This document shows, one piece after another, positions 17,525 through 26,520 of a stretch of DNA of 64,000 nucleotides. Made by a program: the position numbers and the translations under genes. A model generated the notes under the pieces. That model searched no databases and was not told the DNA's origin. It worked only from the letters and a program-made list of their open reading frames with translations. Origin of the DNA: Pandoraea sputorum. GTDB lineage: Bacteria > Pseudomonadota > Gammaproteobacteria > Burkholderiales > Burkholderiaceae. The stretch covers positions 310,001 to 374,000 of the forward strand of contig NZ_CP010431.2 of assembly GCF_000814845.2 (NCBI RefSeq), in the 5' to 3' direction. Within the stretch, counting starts at the first letter, position 1, and every line of letters begins with the position of its first letter.

Positions 17525-18859
17525 ATGACGGCGTCCGAAGACTTCTCACCGACTCGACATCACACCATGACCGATACCGTTGCCAGGCGCCCCGCGCCAC
17601 CTTCCGAACCCGCCGCGCCACCTTCCGAGCCCGCTGGGCATCAGCGCCGTCGACTGGGCCGACGCTATGCCGCCGTACTCGCCGCCTGTCAGGCGCTCTA
17701 TACGGCGGCGTTGTCCGTCGACCTGACGCTGACCGGTCTCGTCGGCTACATGCTGGCGTCCGACAAAGGGTATGCGACGCTGCCGTTCTCGCTCATTACC
17801 GTCGCTTCGGCAATTACGACGATCTTCGCGTCGATGCTGATTCAGCGCTTCGGCCAGCGGCTCGGCTTTGCGCTGGGGGCTCTGTTCGGCACCGTGGGCG
17901 GTCTGGTGTCGGTGATGGCGATCTACGAGAAGCATTTCGCGATGTTCTGCGCGGGGACGGCGTGCGTGGGCGTGTTTCAGGCGTTTGCGCGTTACTACCG
18001 GCTCGCGGCGGCGGACGTCGTGCCTGTCGAAGACAAGCCGCGTGCCATTTCCGTTGTGCTCACGGGCGGTGTGCTGGCCGCCGTGATCGGACCGGCGCTC
18101 GCGGCGGGCAGCAAGGACTGGCTCGCGCCGGTGACGTTCGCCGGATCGTATCTCGTCGTGACAATCCTTTCGGGCATCTCGTTGCTGCTGCTCGTCGGTT
18201 TTCTGCGCGACCTGCCGGTGCACGCGGCGGGTGGGGTAGCGGGCGGTGCGGCGGAGCTTCCGGCGCGTCCGCTCGGCGAGATCATGCGGCAACCGATTTA
18301 CGTCGCGGCACTCGCGAACAATCTGATCGGTTTCATGGTGATGATGTTCGTGATGACGGCGACGCCGATTGCCGCGGTCGCGTGCGGCCACAGCATCGAC
18401 GACGGCGCACACATCATCGAGTGGCATCTGGTTGGCATGTACGCGCCGTCGTTCTTCTCCGGTCATCTCGTCAAGCGATGGGGTGTGGTGCCGGTGCTGC
18501 TGCTCGGCATCGGCATGTCGGCGCTGTGCGGTGTTCTGGCACTGATGTCGACGAGTCTCGCGTACTTCTATGCGGCGTTGGCCTTTCTCGGCGTCGGCTG
18601 GAACTTCATGTTTGTGGGCGGCACGACGTTGCTCACGATGTCGTACCGTCCGGCGGAGCGCGCGCGTGCGCAGGCCGCGAACGAATTCATCACCTTTGCA
18701 GGCACTGCGCTGGCGAGTCTGTTCGCCGGGCAATTGCTGGCGCGTTTCGGCTGGGCCACGATCAATCAGGCGACGTTCCCGTTGCTGACGATCGCGGCGC
18801 TGGCGACCGTGTGGTACGCCGTCGATGCGAAGCGCCGTCCGGCGCACGCGACGGCCTGA
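17525..18859 (+). CDS. MFS transporter
   Basis: Major facilitator superfamily permease, 444 aa, about 12 hydrophobic segments with a central loop near residue 240. The N-terminal tail holds a 21-bp tandem duplication giving APPSEP twice. The loop between helices 2 and 3 contains RFGQRLGF, the MFS motif A region; otherwise it resembles the small MFS group often paired with regulators. The start is uncertain: ATG 17525 or ATG 17567 (15 codons later), neither with a strong ribosome binding site. The substrate is unknown. It is followed by a GlxA-family regulator 19 bp downstream, probably the same operon. Confidence 0.85.
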   Translation: MTASEDFSPTRHHTMTDTVARRPAPPSEPAAPPSEPAGHQRRRLGRRYAAVLAACQALYTAALSVDLTLTGLVGYMLASDKGYATLPFSLITVASAITTIFASMLIQRFGQRLGFALGALFGTVGGLVSVMAIYEKHFAMFCAGTACVGVFQAFARYYRLAAADVVPVEDKPRAISVVLTGGVLAAVIGPALAAGSKDWLAPVTFAGSYLVVTILSGISLLLLVGFLRDLPVHAAGGVAGGAAELPARPLGEIMRQPIYVAALANNLIGFMVMMFVMTATPIAAVACGHSIDDGAHIIEWHLVGMYAPSFFSGHLVKRWGVVPVLLLGIGMSALCGVLALMSTSLAYFYAALAFLGVGWNFMFVGGTTLLTMSYRPAERARAQAANEFITFAGTALASLFAGQLLARFGWATINQATFPLLTIAALATVWYAVDAKRRPAHATA

Positions 18860-18878
18860 CATCAACCGACCGTTCACC

Positions 18879-19865
18879 ATGAGCCAACCTCGTCTCGTTG
18901 CCTTTCTTCTCGTGCCGCCGTTCGTTCTGCTGGATCTGGCGGGGCCGCTCGACGCGTTTCACGCCGTCGTGCGCAACTTCACGGAGCAGGGGCAGGACGC
19001 ACCCTACAAAACCGTGGTTGTGTCCGAGTATGGCGGCCCAGTGGAGACGGGGTCGGGCATCACGTTGCACACGGAGCCGATGCGGGCGCTGGACGCGATG
19101 CAAGTCGACACGCTGATCGCAGTGGGCGGTGCGGTGGCGCATCGTCCGGCGGTGCCGGGGCCGGTAGGTGACTGGTTGCGCGACTACGCACCGCGCGTGA
19201 GGCGCGTGTGTTCGGTGTGCGTGGGGGCGTTCGTGCTTGCTTCGGCGGGGCTGCTCAATGGGCGGCGCGCCACGACGCACTGGCTGGACACGGCGATGTT
19301 GCAGGCGTGCTTTCCCGAAGTGCGGGTCGAGTCCGATCCGATCTACGTGCGTGAGGACCCGGTGTGGACGTCGGCCGGGATCACGGCGGGCATCGATCTT
19401 GGGCTGGCGTTGATCGAAGACGATTGCGGCGTGGATGTCGCGTTGCAGGCGGCGCGTCGGTTGGTGGTGTTTCTCAAGCGTGCGGGCGGGCAGTCGCAGT
19501 TCAGTCCGCCTTTACAAGAGCAGGTCGCGGCGGGCGCGCCGTTCGGCGATTTGCATGCGTGGATGTCCGCGCGGCTGGACGGCGATCTGTCGGTGATGCG
19601 ACTGGCGGAGCAGGCGAACATGAGTCCCCGGACGTTTGCCCGAAGCTATCTCGCGCGCACGGGATCGACGCCTGCGAAGGCGGTGGAGCGCATGCGTCTG
19701 GAGGCGGCGCGCTTCGCGTTGCTCGACTCGGATGCGTCGCTCAAACGCATCGCCGCGCGCGTGGGCTTCGGCGACGAGCAGAACCTGCGTCGCGCGTTTC
19801 AACGTCAGTACGGCGTGACGCCGGTGGCGTATCGGGAGCGGTTTGGGGTGGGAGTTGATGCGTAA
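18879..19865 (+). CDS. GlxA-family transcriptional regulator (DJ-1/PfpI + AraC HTH)
   Basis: 328-aa regulator with two domains. Residues ~1-190 form a DJ-1/PfpI-like amidotransferase fold (MSQPRLVAFLLVPPF; nucleophile-elbow-like CVGAFVLASAGLLNGRRATTHW, key Cys in VCVGAF). Residues ~220-320 form an AraC-type double helix-turn-helix (MRLAEQANMSPRTFARSY and the C-terminal IAARVGFGDEQNLRRAFQRQYG). GlxA-type regulators often sense small nitrogenous metabolites; the ligand here is unknown. I chose ATG 18879 because it gives the family N terminus; an in-frame start at 18825 lies inside the MFS gene. Confidence 0.9.
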   Translation: MSQPRLVAFLLVPPFVLLDLAGPLDAFHAVVRNFTEQGQDAPYKTVVVSEYGGPVETGSGITLHTEPMRALDAMQVDTLIAVGGAVAHRPAVPGPVGDWLRDYAPRVRRVCSVCVGAFVLASAGLLNGRRATTHWLDTAMLQACFPEVRVESDPIYVREDPVWTSAGITAGIDLGLALIEDDCGVDVALQAARRLVVFLKRAGGQSQFSPPLQEQVAAGAPFGDLHAWMSARLDGDLSVMRLAEQANMSPRTFARSYLARTGSTPAKAVERMRLEAARFALLDSDASLKRIAARVGFGDEQNLRRAFQRQYGVTPVAYRERFGVGVDA

Positions 19866-20013
19866 GGAATCGAGGATCACCGGTCGAATGTGACGGTTGG
19901 CGCTTCAGTCCCCAACGGCATGAGCAATTTCGGAATCATCCGATTTCGGAATGCCGGAGGCTCGTTGATACTTCACAGATCGTGAATATCACCTCTCTGG
20001 ATTCGCTTCCTTA

Positions 20014-20967
20014 ATGCTCGCCAGGCGACTAACACAATTCATTGTCTCTTCACTTCTTTCGCTGCTGTCCGTGCAACCGCTATTCGCCCACGCAAGTTCA
20101 GCGCGGTGCGGCGAAGTGTGGCCAACGGTTAGGCCCGTGTTCGCGTCAGCGATTCAGTACGGCAACGTGGAGCGAAAGAGCGATCCATTCATTACGTTAT
20201 CGTTAAATAAGAAGCCAGCTCGGATGCTGCTCGATTCTGGGTCGAATCGCCACGTCATTTGGGACCCACGCATCGTCCTCGAAGGAGGCGCGCCTGACAC
20301 TGGCGGCAATGTCCTGAAAGCAATCGCTTCTTCTGCGCCTGCACGTCAACGCGTTTTCGAGTTGGAGGATGCTGAGCGCCGCAGCACGGCCCAGACAATC
20401 TACGTAATTGATGAAACGCCTCTGATGGCAGAGGGCTTCTCGGGGATTATCAGTCCACAGTATCTGGCCGGTAGCGATGTGTCGGTAATGAACTTCAGGG
20501 ACGATTGTTTTCTTGTTGCCGAACGCTTTGAGCCGGAGGTCGTTGGGCGGATTCGCGTTGTCGACGGAAGAGCATTGCCCAATATCCATCATGTGATGGC
20601 AATTCCAGTGGGATTTAAGGGCGCGCGGATCCCGATGGTTGTCGATTCGGGCGCGTACGCGACAACGCTACCTCTCCCGACGATCAGCGGTGAAGCGGTC
20701 GGCGAGGTTCGGCGCAGATCCATCGATTTGTTGGGGCACGAGATCGAAAGTGACGATCACACGCGACTCGTGGACTTCACTATTAATGGTCAGACGATCT
20801 CCCGCCATCCAGTTGCATCTCAAGCTGTTCCGCGTGAAGGTGGCTTAGCGAGTCTTGGTGCGATTGGGATGGATGTCTTAAGGAACCGAATCGTGTTTCA
20901 CGATAACGAGCGTCATCGATTCGCTTTGCTGGTTCCTTGGACGGAGGTGAGCACTGGTGATGAATAA
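20014..20967 (+). CDS. Secreted two-lobed aspartic protease-like protein
   Basis: 317 aa with an N-terminal signal peptide (hydrophobic residues ~8-24, cleavage near AHA-SS). It carries two retropepsin/pepsin-like active-site motifs: MLLDSGSN (Asp74-Ser75-Gly76) and MVVDSGAY (Asp211-Ser212-Gly213). Each is followed by a hydrophobic-Gly segment (GFSGIISPQYL near 141; LGAIGMDVL near 281). That is the pattern of a bilobed aspartic protease with one Asp per lobe. Two cysteines (32 and 165) could form a disulfide. Base composition is visibly less GC-rich than its neighbours, suggesting transfer. Catalytic activity is inferred, not shown; it could be an inactive relative. It ends tail-to-tail with the MocR gene, one base apart. 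Confidence 0.6.
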   Translation: MLARRLTQFIVSSLLSLLSVQPLFAHASSARCGEVWPTVRPVFASAIQYGNVERKSDPFITLSLNKKPARMLLDSGSNRHVIWDPRIVLEGGAPDTGGNVLKAIASSAPARQRVFELEDAERRSTAQTIYVIDETPLMAEGFSGIISPQYLAGSDVSVMNFRDDCFLVAERFEPEVVGRIRVVDGRALPNIHHVMAIPVGFKGARIPMVVDSGAYATTLPLPTISGEAVGEVRRRSIDLLGHEIESDDHTRLVDFTINGQTISRHPVASQAVPREGGLASLGAIGMDVLRNRIVFHDNERHRFALLVPWTEVSTGDE

Positions 20968-20968
20968 A

Positions 20969-22417
20969 TCAAGCCGCCAACTTCCCCGCCGCAGCTTTAT
21001 CCAGAAACCGGAACAGGCGCGCGTCGTCCGAGTATGCGACGTTGAAGCGGAACCAGTGGCAGGGTTCGTTGTGGGCGAGGAAGAACTCGCCCGGGGCAAG
21101 CATGATGCTTTCCAGCAGCGCTGCTTCTGCCAACTCTCGGGCAGGTTGCGTGGCGTCCGGTAGGCTGCCGCACACGAACATGCCGCCTTCCGGCTGCGCC
21201 AGCAGCGTCACGCCGTGCGATTGCAACTGAGTGATGAGACGTGCACGGGAGCGCGTCAGGCGATCCGACAGGCGTTCGATGTGCTTGCGGTGGCGTCCCT
21301 CGGTCAGGATCGCGTGCACGATGCGCTCGTTGATCTCGGACGACGTCAGCCCCGCCACCATCTTGCTGCGCGCAATCTCATGCGCCAGATCGCGCGAACA
21401 CGCCAGATACCCCACGCGCACAGACGGCGAGATCGTCTTCGAAAAACTGGAGACGTAAATCACGCGCGACAAGCCATCCATCGCCGCTAAGGACGGTGTA
21501 CCCGCCGGCGCAAGCTCGCGGTAGATGTCGTCCTCGACGATCCAGAAACCATGCTGCTCGGCGCACTGCAAGATGCGATGCGCCGACGCCGGTGTGAGCG
21601 ACGTGCCCAACGGGTTCTGCAACGCGGGATTTACGAACAGCGCGCGCGGACGATGCGTCTGCGCCGCCTGCTCCAGCGCCGCGAGGTCCAGCCCGGCTTC
21701 CGTGCGGGGGATGCCCACGACGTTCAGTCCCGCCAGACGCAACACCGCCAGCAAATTGCAATACGCCGGGGCTTCGACCAGCACCGTGTCGCCCGGCTTG
21801 AGCAATGTGCGCACCACGAGATCCAGCGCCTGCGTGGCACCTTGCGTGAGCACGATTTGCTCAGGTGGCGCGTCAATGGACAACTCCCCAAGGCGTCGGG
21901 CGAGCCACTGACGCAACGGCCCATAACCGTGCGGATGCCCGTAGTGCGCGAAATGCGCGCCCGGTCCCTTCGACAGCGAACGCAGCGCGCCATGCAGACC
22001 GTCCTCGTCGAGCCAACTGTCGGGGAGCCAGCCGCAGCCGCTTTTCACCGCGATGGAGTCGTCCGCGAAGATCTCCGAGAGCAACCAGGCGTTGGTGACT
22101 TCGCTCGCGGCGGCCCCCATCGACAGGCTCCCGCCGGGGCTGGACGATCCGGGCTCGCGCGTGTCCGCCGCGCCCGCCACAAAGAACCCCGCGCCGCGCC
22201 GCGCCACGAGCGTGCCGTGTGCGACGAGACGGTCGTACGCCTCCACCACCGTGAATGTGCTGATGCCGTGCGCCTTCGCCAGCGACCGGATCGACGGCAT
22301 GCGCATGCCCGCGTGCAACGTCTGACGCTGCAACGCCCGCTCGACCTCCCGCACGATCTGGTCGACGAGGGCTTCGGGTTGCGCGCGGTTCAGGGTAAAG
22401 GCGAGCGGCTGGACCAT
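20969..22417 (-). CDS. MocR/PdxR-type regulator (GntR HTH + aminotransferase domain)
   Basis: 482-aa PLP-dependent transcription factor. The N-terminal winged HTH of the GntR family is at residues ~15-85 (MPSIRSLAKAHGISTFTVVEAYDRL). The fold-type-I aminotransferase domain follows, with the PLP lysine in SSFSKTISPSVRVGYLA and an NPALQNPLGTSL segment typical of the fold. It is divergent from the aminotransferase-mmsA pair across a 329-bp region with four TACAG-type half-sites, so it likely regulates them, in the manner of GabR or TauR. The effector may be beta-alanine or a related omega-amino acid. Confidence 0.92.
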   Translation of the reverse strand: MVQPLAFTLNRAQPEALVDQIVREVERALQRQTLHAGMRMPSIRSLAKAHGISTFTVVEAYDRLVAHGTLVARRGAGFFVAGAADTREPGSSSPGGSLSMGAAASEVTNAWLLSEIFADDSIAVKSGCGWLPDSWLDEDGLHGALRSLSKGPGAHFAHYGHPHGYGPLRQWLARRLGELSIDAPPEQIVLTQGATQALDLVVRTLLKPGDTVLVEAPAYCNLLAVLRLAGLNVVGIPRTEAGLDLAALEQAAQTHRPRALFVNPALQNPLGTSLTPASAHRILQCAEQHGFWIVEDDIYRELAPAGTPSLAAMDGLSRVIYVSSFSKTISPSVRVGYLACSRDLAHEIARSKMVAGLTSSEINERIVHAILTEGRHRKHIERLSDRLTRSRARLITQLQSHGVTLLAQPEGGMFVCGSLPDATQPARELAEAALLESIMLAPGEFFLAHNEPCHWFRFNVAYSDDARLFRFLDKAAAGKLAA

Positions 22418-22580
22418 GGTTTGACGAGAGTACGGGTAAGGACAGCGAGTGAGCGTGCGGATTACGTACTCCGTCGAACACTCAACCTGCGGTGTACGGG
22501 TAAATCCCGAGCGGCATCACATCCGGCCCCGGCCCACGTGGTGCGGGGCGGGCGGGTGTCCGCTCCATTGGCTGTTGCCA

Positions 22581-22644
22581 ATACAGTTGGGGCAATTGAC
22601 CGATACAGAATAACCATTTTCCGGGTGACTGTACATGTCTGTAC
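22581..22644. promoter_or_regulatory. TACAG half-sites in the MocR/aminotransferase intergenic region
   Basis: ATACAG occurs at 22581-22586 and 22603-22608 on the plus strand, and CTGTAC (inverse orientation) at 22629-22634 and 22639-22644. The last pair is a direct repeat with exact 10-bp spacing. MocR regulators typically bind direct repeats, so this is the probable operator. The rest of the 22418-22746 gap shows no gene. Confidence 0.5.
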
Positions 22645-22746
22645 CGGTTCACCTCTCGTAGCATCCATTCCATCCACCCGTGGAGCGGCTTCGCGCCGCC
22701 AACCCGGGACCTCCTGATCGTGACATGCCCCTGGGGAGACCCCGCG

Positions 22747-24075
22747 ATGAACATGAAAGACCTGAATCTCGATATGACGGCGTTCTGGATGCCGTTCACC
22801 AACAACCGTCAGTTCAAGAGCTCGCCGCGCCTGTTGGTCAAGGCCGAAGGCATGCACTACACGTCGTCGGACAATCGTCAGATTCTCGACGGCACCGCCG
22901 GTCTCTGGTGCGTGAACGCCGGTCACTGCCGCACCGAGATCGTCGAAGCGATCCGTCAGCAGGCCGGTGAGATGGACTTCGCGCCGACGTTCCAGATGGG
23001 GCACCCGAAAGCGTTCGAAGCGGCCGCCAAGATCGCCGAGATCACGCCGCAGGGCCTCGACCGCGTGTTCTTCACGAACTCGGGATCGGAGTCGGTCGAC
23101 ACCGCCCTGAAGATCGCACTCGCCTATCACCGTGCACGCGGCGAAGGTCAGCGCACGCGCCTGATCGGTCGTGAGCGCGGCTATCACGGCGTGGGCTTTG
23201 GTGGCATCTCTGTTGGCGGCATCTCGCCGAACCGCAAGGCGTACTCCGGTCAACTGCTGCCCGCCGTCGACCATCTCCCGCACACGCTCAACATCAAGGA
23301 AGCGGCCTTCACCAAGGGACAGCCGACGTGGGGCGCGCATCTGGCCGACGAACTGGAGCGCATCGTCACGCTGCACGACGCGTCGACCATCGCCGCCGTG
23401 ATCGTCGAGCCGCTGGCCGGTTCCACCGGTGTGCTGGTGCCGCCGCAAGGCTATCTGCAAAAGCTGCGCGAGATCTGCGACAAGCACGGCATTCTGCTGA
23501 TTTTCGACGAAGTGATCACGGGCCTCGGCCGCCTCGGCAAGCCGTTCGCCGCGCAGTACTTCGGCGTGACGCCGGACATCATCACGATGGCCAAGGGCGT
23601 GAACAACGCTGCCGTGCCGATGGGCGCCGTCGCTGTGAAGACGTCCGTGCACGACACCATCGTCGACGCCGGTAACACGGGCGCCATCGAGTTCTTCCAC
23701 GGCTACACATACTCGGGGCACCCGCTGGCGGCCGCCGCTGCCTGCGCTGCGCTCGACGTCTACAAAAACGACGGCCTGTTCGAGCGTGCCGCCAAGCTCG
23801 CTCCGCACTTCGAAAAGTCGATTCACGGTCTGCGCGACCTGCCGAATGTCGTCGATATTCGCAACCTCGGCATGGTCGGCGGCATCGAGTTGTCGACGCG
23901 CGACGGCAAACCCGGCGCACGCGCACACGAGATCTTCGTCAAGTGCTTCGAGAAGGGCGCGCTGATCCGATACACCGGCGACATCCTCGCGTTCTCGCCG
24001 CCGCTCATCATCAGCGAAGCGCAGATCGACGAGTTGTTCGGCATCGTCGCGCAAGCCATCCGCGAGACGGCATAA
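22747..24075 (+). CDS. Beta-alanine:pyruvate (omega-amino acid) aminotransferase
   Basis: Class III PLP aminotransferase, 442 aa. It converts beta-alanine plus pyruvate to malonate semialdehyde plus alanine, and probably other omega-amines. Typical N-terminal features are AFWMPFTNNRQFK and GTAGLWCVNAGH; the PLP-binding part has NSGSESVDTALKIA, FDEVITGLGR and the Schiff-base lysine in TMAKGVNNAAVPMG. I chose ATG 22747 because GGGGAGA lies 7 nt upstream; an in-frame upstream start at 22720 lacks a ribosome binding site. Its partner mmsA follows after 39 bp and would consume the semialdehyde. Confidence 0.92.
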   Translation: MNMKDLNLDMTAFWMPFTNNRQFKSSPRLLVKAEGMHYTSSDNRQILDGTAGLWCVNAGHCRTEIVEAIRQQAGEMDFAPTFQMGHPKAFEAAAKIAEITPQGLDRVFFTNSGSESVDTALKIALAYHRARGEGQRTRLIGRERGYHGVGFGGISVGGISPNRKAYSGQLLPAVDHLPHTLNIKEAAFTKGQPTWGAHLADELERIVTLHDASTIAAVIVEPLAGSTGVLVPPQGYLQKLREICDKHGILLIFDEVITGLGRLGKPFAAQYFGVTPDIITMAKGVNNAAVPMGAVAVKTSVHDTIVDAGNTGAIEFFHGYTYSGHPLAAAAACAALDVYKNDGLFERAAKLAPHFEKSIHGLRDLPNVVDIRNLGMVGGIELSTRDGKPGARAHEIFVKCFEKGALIRYTGDILAFSPPLIISEAQIDELFGIVAQAIRETA

Positions 24076-24114
24076 GCCAACACCCGCATTCACACAGTAT
24101 TTACGGAAATCGAC

Positions 24115-25641
24115 ATGAACCAACGAGTCAGCACCGAACGTATCGAGCATTGGATTGGCGGCGCAAGCGTCGCGTCGGGTGAAGCCGAACTGCGCTTTGG
24201 CGAAGTGACGAACCCGGCGACCGGCGAAGTGATTCGTCAGGTGGCGCTGGGCGGTGCGAAGGACGTCGCAACGGCAGTCGCCGCCGCGCGTGCCGCGCTG
24301 CCGGGCTGGCGCGCCACACCGCCGATGAAGCGCGCTCGCGTGATGATGAAGTACCGCGAATTGCTTGAGACGAACCGCGAAGCGCTCGTGCAACTGATCA
24401 CGCAGGAACACGGCAAGACGCTCGACGACGCCCGCGGCGAAGTCACGCGCGGCATCGAAGTGGTCGAGTTCGCCATCGGTATCCCCCATCTGCTCAAGGG
24501 CGAGATTGCACCGCAGGTCGGTACCGGCGTCGATACGTACTCGATCCATCAGCCGGTGGGTGTTTGCGCGGGCATTACCCCGTTCAACTTCCCGGCCATG
24601 GTGCCGCTGTGGATGTTCCCGATGGCCGTGGCGTGTGGCAACACGTTCGTGCTCAAGCCCTCGGAGAAGGTGCCGTCGGCGGCGCTGCTGCTGGTGCGTC
24701 TGGCCAGGGAAGCCGGTCTGCCCGACGGCGTGCTGAACGTGGTGAACGGCGACAAGGCAGCCGTCGATGCGCTGCTCACGCACCCGGACGTGAACGCTGT
24801 GTCGTTCGTCGGCTCGACGCCGATTGCGCAGTACATCTACAGCACGGCGTCGGCGCACGGCAAGCGCGTGCAGGCGCTCGGCGGCGCGAAGAACCACGGC
24901 GTGGTCATGCCGGATGCCGATCTCGACTTCACCGTCGACGCACTGATCGGCGCTGCGTACGGTTCCGCTGGTGAGCGCTGCATGGCGATCTCGGTGGCCG
25001 TCGCGGTGGGCGATGTGGCCGACCAACTGGTGGCGCGTCTCGCACAAGCCGCGAAGGCGCTGCCGGTCGGCGACGGCACCGACCCCGTCGCGCAAATGGG
25101 ACCGCTCATCACGCGTGTGCATTGCGACAAGGTGAAGGGGTTCGTCGATGCCGGTGTGGACGAAGGCGCGAAGCTCGTGGTGGACGGCCGTGGCCTGAAG
25201 GTCGCCCAGCGCGACGACGGCTTCTTCATCGGTCCGTGCCTGTTCGATAACGTCACGCCGGATATGTCGATCTATCGCAACGAGATCTTCGGGCCGGTGC
25301 TGTCGGTCGTGCGTGTGAACACGCTGGAAGAGGCCATTGCGCTCATCAACCGCAATCCGTATGCGAACGGCACGGCGGTGTTCACGACGTCGGGCGGTGC
25401 TGCACGTCGCTTCGAAGACGAAATCGAAGTCGGCATGGTCGGCGTGAACGTGCCGATCCCGGTGCCTGTCTCGTACTTCTCGTTCGGCGGCTGGCGCAAT
25501 TCGCTGTTCGGCGATCAGCACATTTACGGGCCGGAGTCGGTGCGCTTCTACACGCGCTCGAAGGTGGTCACGCGTCGCTGGTCTGAGGGACGTCCGGCGA
25601 ATGCCACGTCGTCGCTTGTTATGCCGACGCTCGGTCAGTAA
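24115..25641 (+). CDS. mmsA: CoA-acylating methylmalonate/malonate-semialdehyde dehydrogenase
   Basis: Aldehyde dehydrogenase superfamily, 508 aa. It oxidatively decarboxylates malonate or methylmalonate semialdehyde to acetyl-CoA or propionyl-CoA with NAD+ and CoA. The MmsA hallmarks are [16 protein letters not shown] [32 protein letters not shown], and the catalytic Cys in [14 protein letters not shown]. Length matches the family. In this pair it completes beta-alanine catabolism; in other organisms it serves valine and myo-inositol breakdown. Confidence 0.95.
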   Translation: MNQRVSTERIEHWIGGASVASGEAELRFGEVTNPATGEVIRQVALGGAKDVATAVAAARAALPGWRATPPMKRARVMMKYRELLETNREALVQLITQEHGKTLDDARGEVTRGIEVVEFAIGIPHLLKGEIAPQVGTGVDTYSIHQPVGVCAGITPFNFPAMVPLWMFPMAVACGNTFVLKPSEKVPSAALLLVRLAREAGLPDGVLNVVNGDKAAVDALLTHPDVNAVSFVGSTPIAQYIYSTASAHGKRVQALGGAKNHGVVMPDADLDFTVDALIGAAYGSAGERCMAISVAVAVGDVADQLVARLAQAAKALPVGDGTDPVAQMGPLITRVHCDKVKGFVDAGVDEGAKLVVDGRGLKVAQRDDGFFIGPCLFDNVTPDMSIYRNEIFGPVLSVVRVNTLEEAIALINRNPYANGTAVFTTSGGAARRFEDEIEVGMVGVNVPIPVPVSYFSFGGWRNSLFGDQHIYGPESVRFYTRSKVVTRRWSEGRPANATSSLVMPTLGQ

Positions 25642-25664
25642 GTCGTCAACTTCAGCGCAATACG

Positions 25665-25701
25665 AAAACGCCGTCCCGGGATGCCCGGCGACGGCGTTTT
25701 T
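25665..25701. terminator. Bidirectional terminator between mmsA and pxpA
   Basis: AAAACGCCGTC (25665-25675) pairs with GACGGCGTTTT (25690-25700), with T-runs in both directions. It sits between two convergent genes. Confidence 0.85.
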
Positions 25702-25728
25702 GTTGGTGGGCGACGATCGTCTGAGAGG

Positions 25729-26472
25729 TCAGCGCACCGGCGCGATTTCGATGCCTTCGTCGAGCAGGAAACTACGGATGCGCTGCGCGAATTCGAGCGC
25801 GTGTTCGCCGTCGCCATGCAGACAGACGGTCTGCGCCTGGATCGGGACGAGCGTGCCGTCGATGGCGCGCACGCGCTGCGCCTGAACCATCATCAGCGTT
25901 TGTGCGAGGGCGTCCTCCTCGCGCTCGATCAGCGCGCCGGGCGTGCCGCGTTTGACGAGTGAGCCGTCCGGGTTGTAGCCACGGTCGGCAAACACTTCCT
26001 CGACGGCGTGCATGCCCGCCGCGCGCGCCGCCTTCACCAGTTCGCCACCCGCCAGACCGTAGACGGCGAGATCGGTGTCGAAGGCGCGAATCGCTTCGAC
26101 CAGCGTTTCGGCGAGTGCGGGGTCGCGCGCGGCCTGATTGTAGAGTGCCCCGTGAGGCTTCACGTGCGTGAGCCAACCGCCCTGCGCGCGCACCATCGCA
26201 GCGAGTGCGCCGATCTGATACAGCGTGCCTGCACGGATTTCGTCTAGCGGGAGCTGCATTTCGGTGCGTCCGAAATTTTCGCGGTCGGGGAAGCTGGGAT
26301 GTGCGCCGATGGCCACGCCGTTCTCCAGCGCCCAGCGCACCACTTGCTGCATCGTGCCAGCGTCGCCCGCATGCCAGCCGCACGCCACGTTGGCCGAGCT
26401 GACCAGCGCGAGCAGTGCTTCGTCGTAATCGCAACCTTCTCCGAGGTCGACGTTAAGGTCGATCTTCATCAT
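25729..26472 (-). CDS. pxpA: 5-oxoprolinase subunit A (LamB/YcsF family)
   Basis: 247 aa. One of three subunits of the ATP-dependent bacterial 5-oxoprolinase that opens pyroglutamate to glutamate. Family marks: [12 protein letters not shown] at the start, [38 protein letters not shown] and [13 protein letters not shown]. It is the last gene of the cyclo-ligase-pxpB-pxpC-pxpA unit, 48 bp after pxpC. The first two codons are both ATG behind AGGAGA. Confidence 0.95.
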   Translation of the reverse strand: MMKIDLNVDLGEGCDYDEALLALVSSANVACGWHAGDAGTMQQVVRWALENGVAIGAHPSFPDRENFGRTEMQLPLDEIRAGTLYQIGALAAMVRAQGGWLTHVKPHGALYNQAARDPALAETLVEAIRAFDTDLAVYGLAGGELVKAARAAGMHAVEEVFADRGYNPDGSLVKRGTPGALIEREEDALAQTLMMVQAQRVRAIDGTLVPIQAQTVCLHGDGEHALEFAQRIRSFLLDEGIEIAPVR

Positions 26473-26520
26473 GCGTTCTCCTGCGGGGACAGCCTGTCCT
26501 GCGTGTTCAAGTCTGCGTAT

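Noticed and set aside
22462..25521. 1019-codon open frame on the minus strand
   Set aside because: It lies exactly antisense to the aminotransferase and mmsA genes. Its translation is Arg/His-rich without family motifs, as expected of a shadow frame in high-GC DNA.
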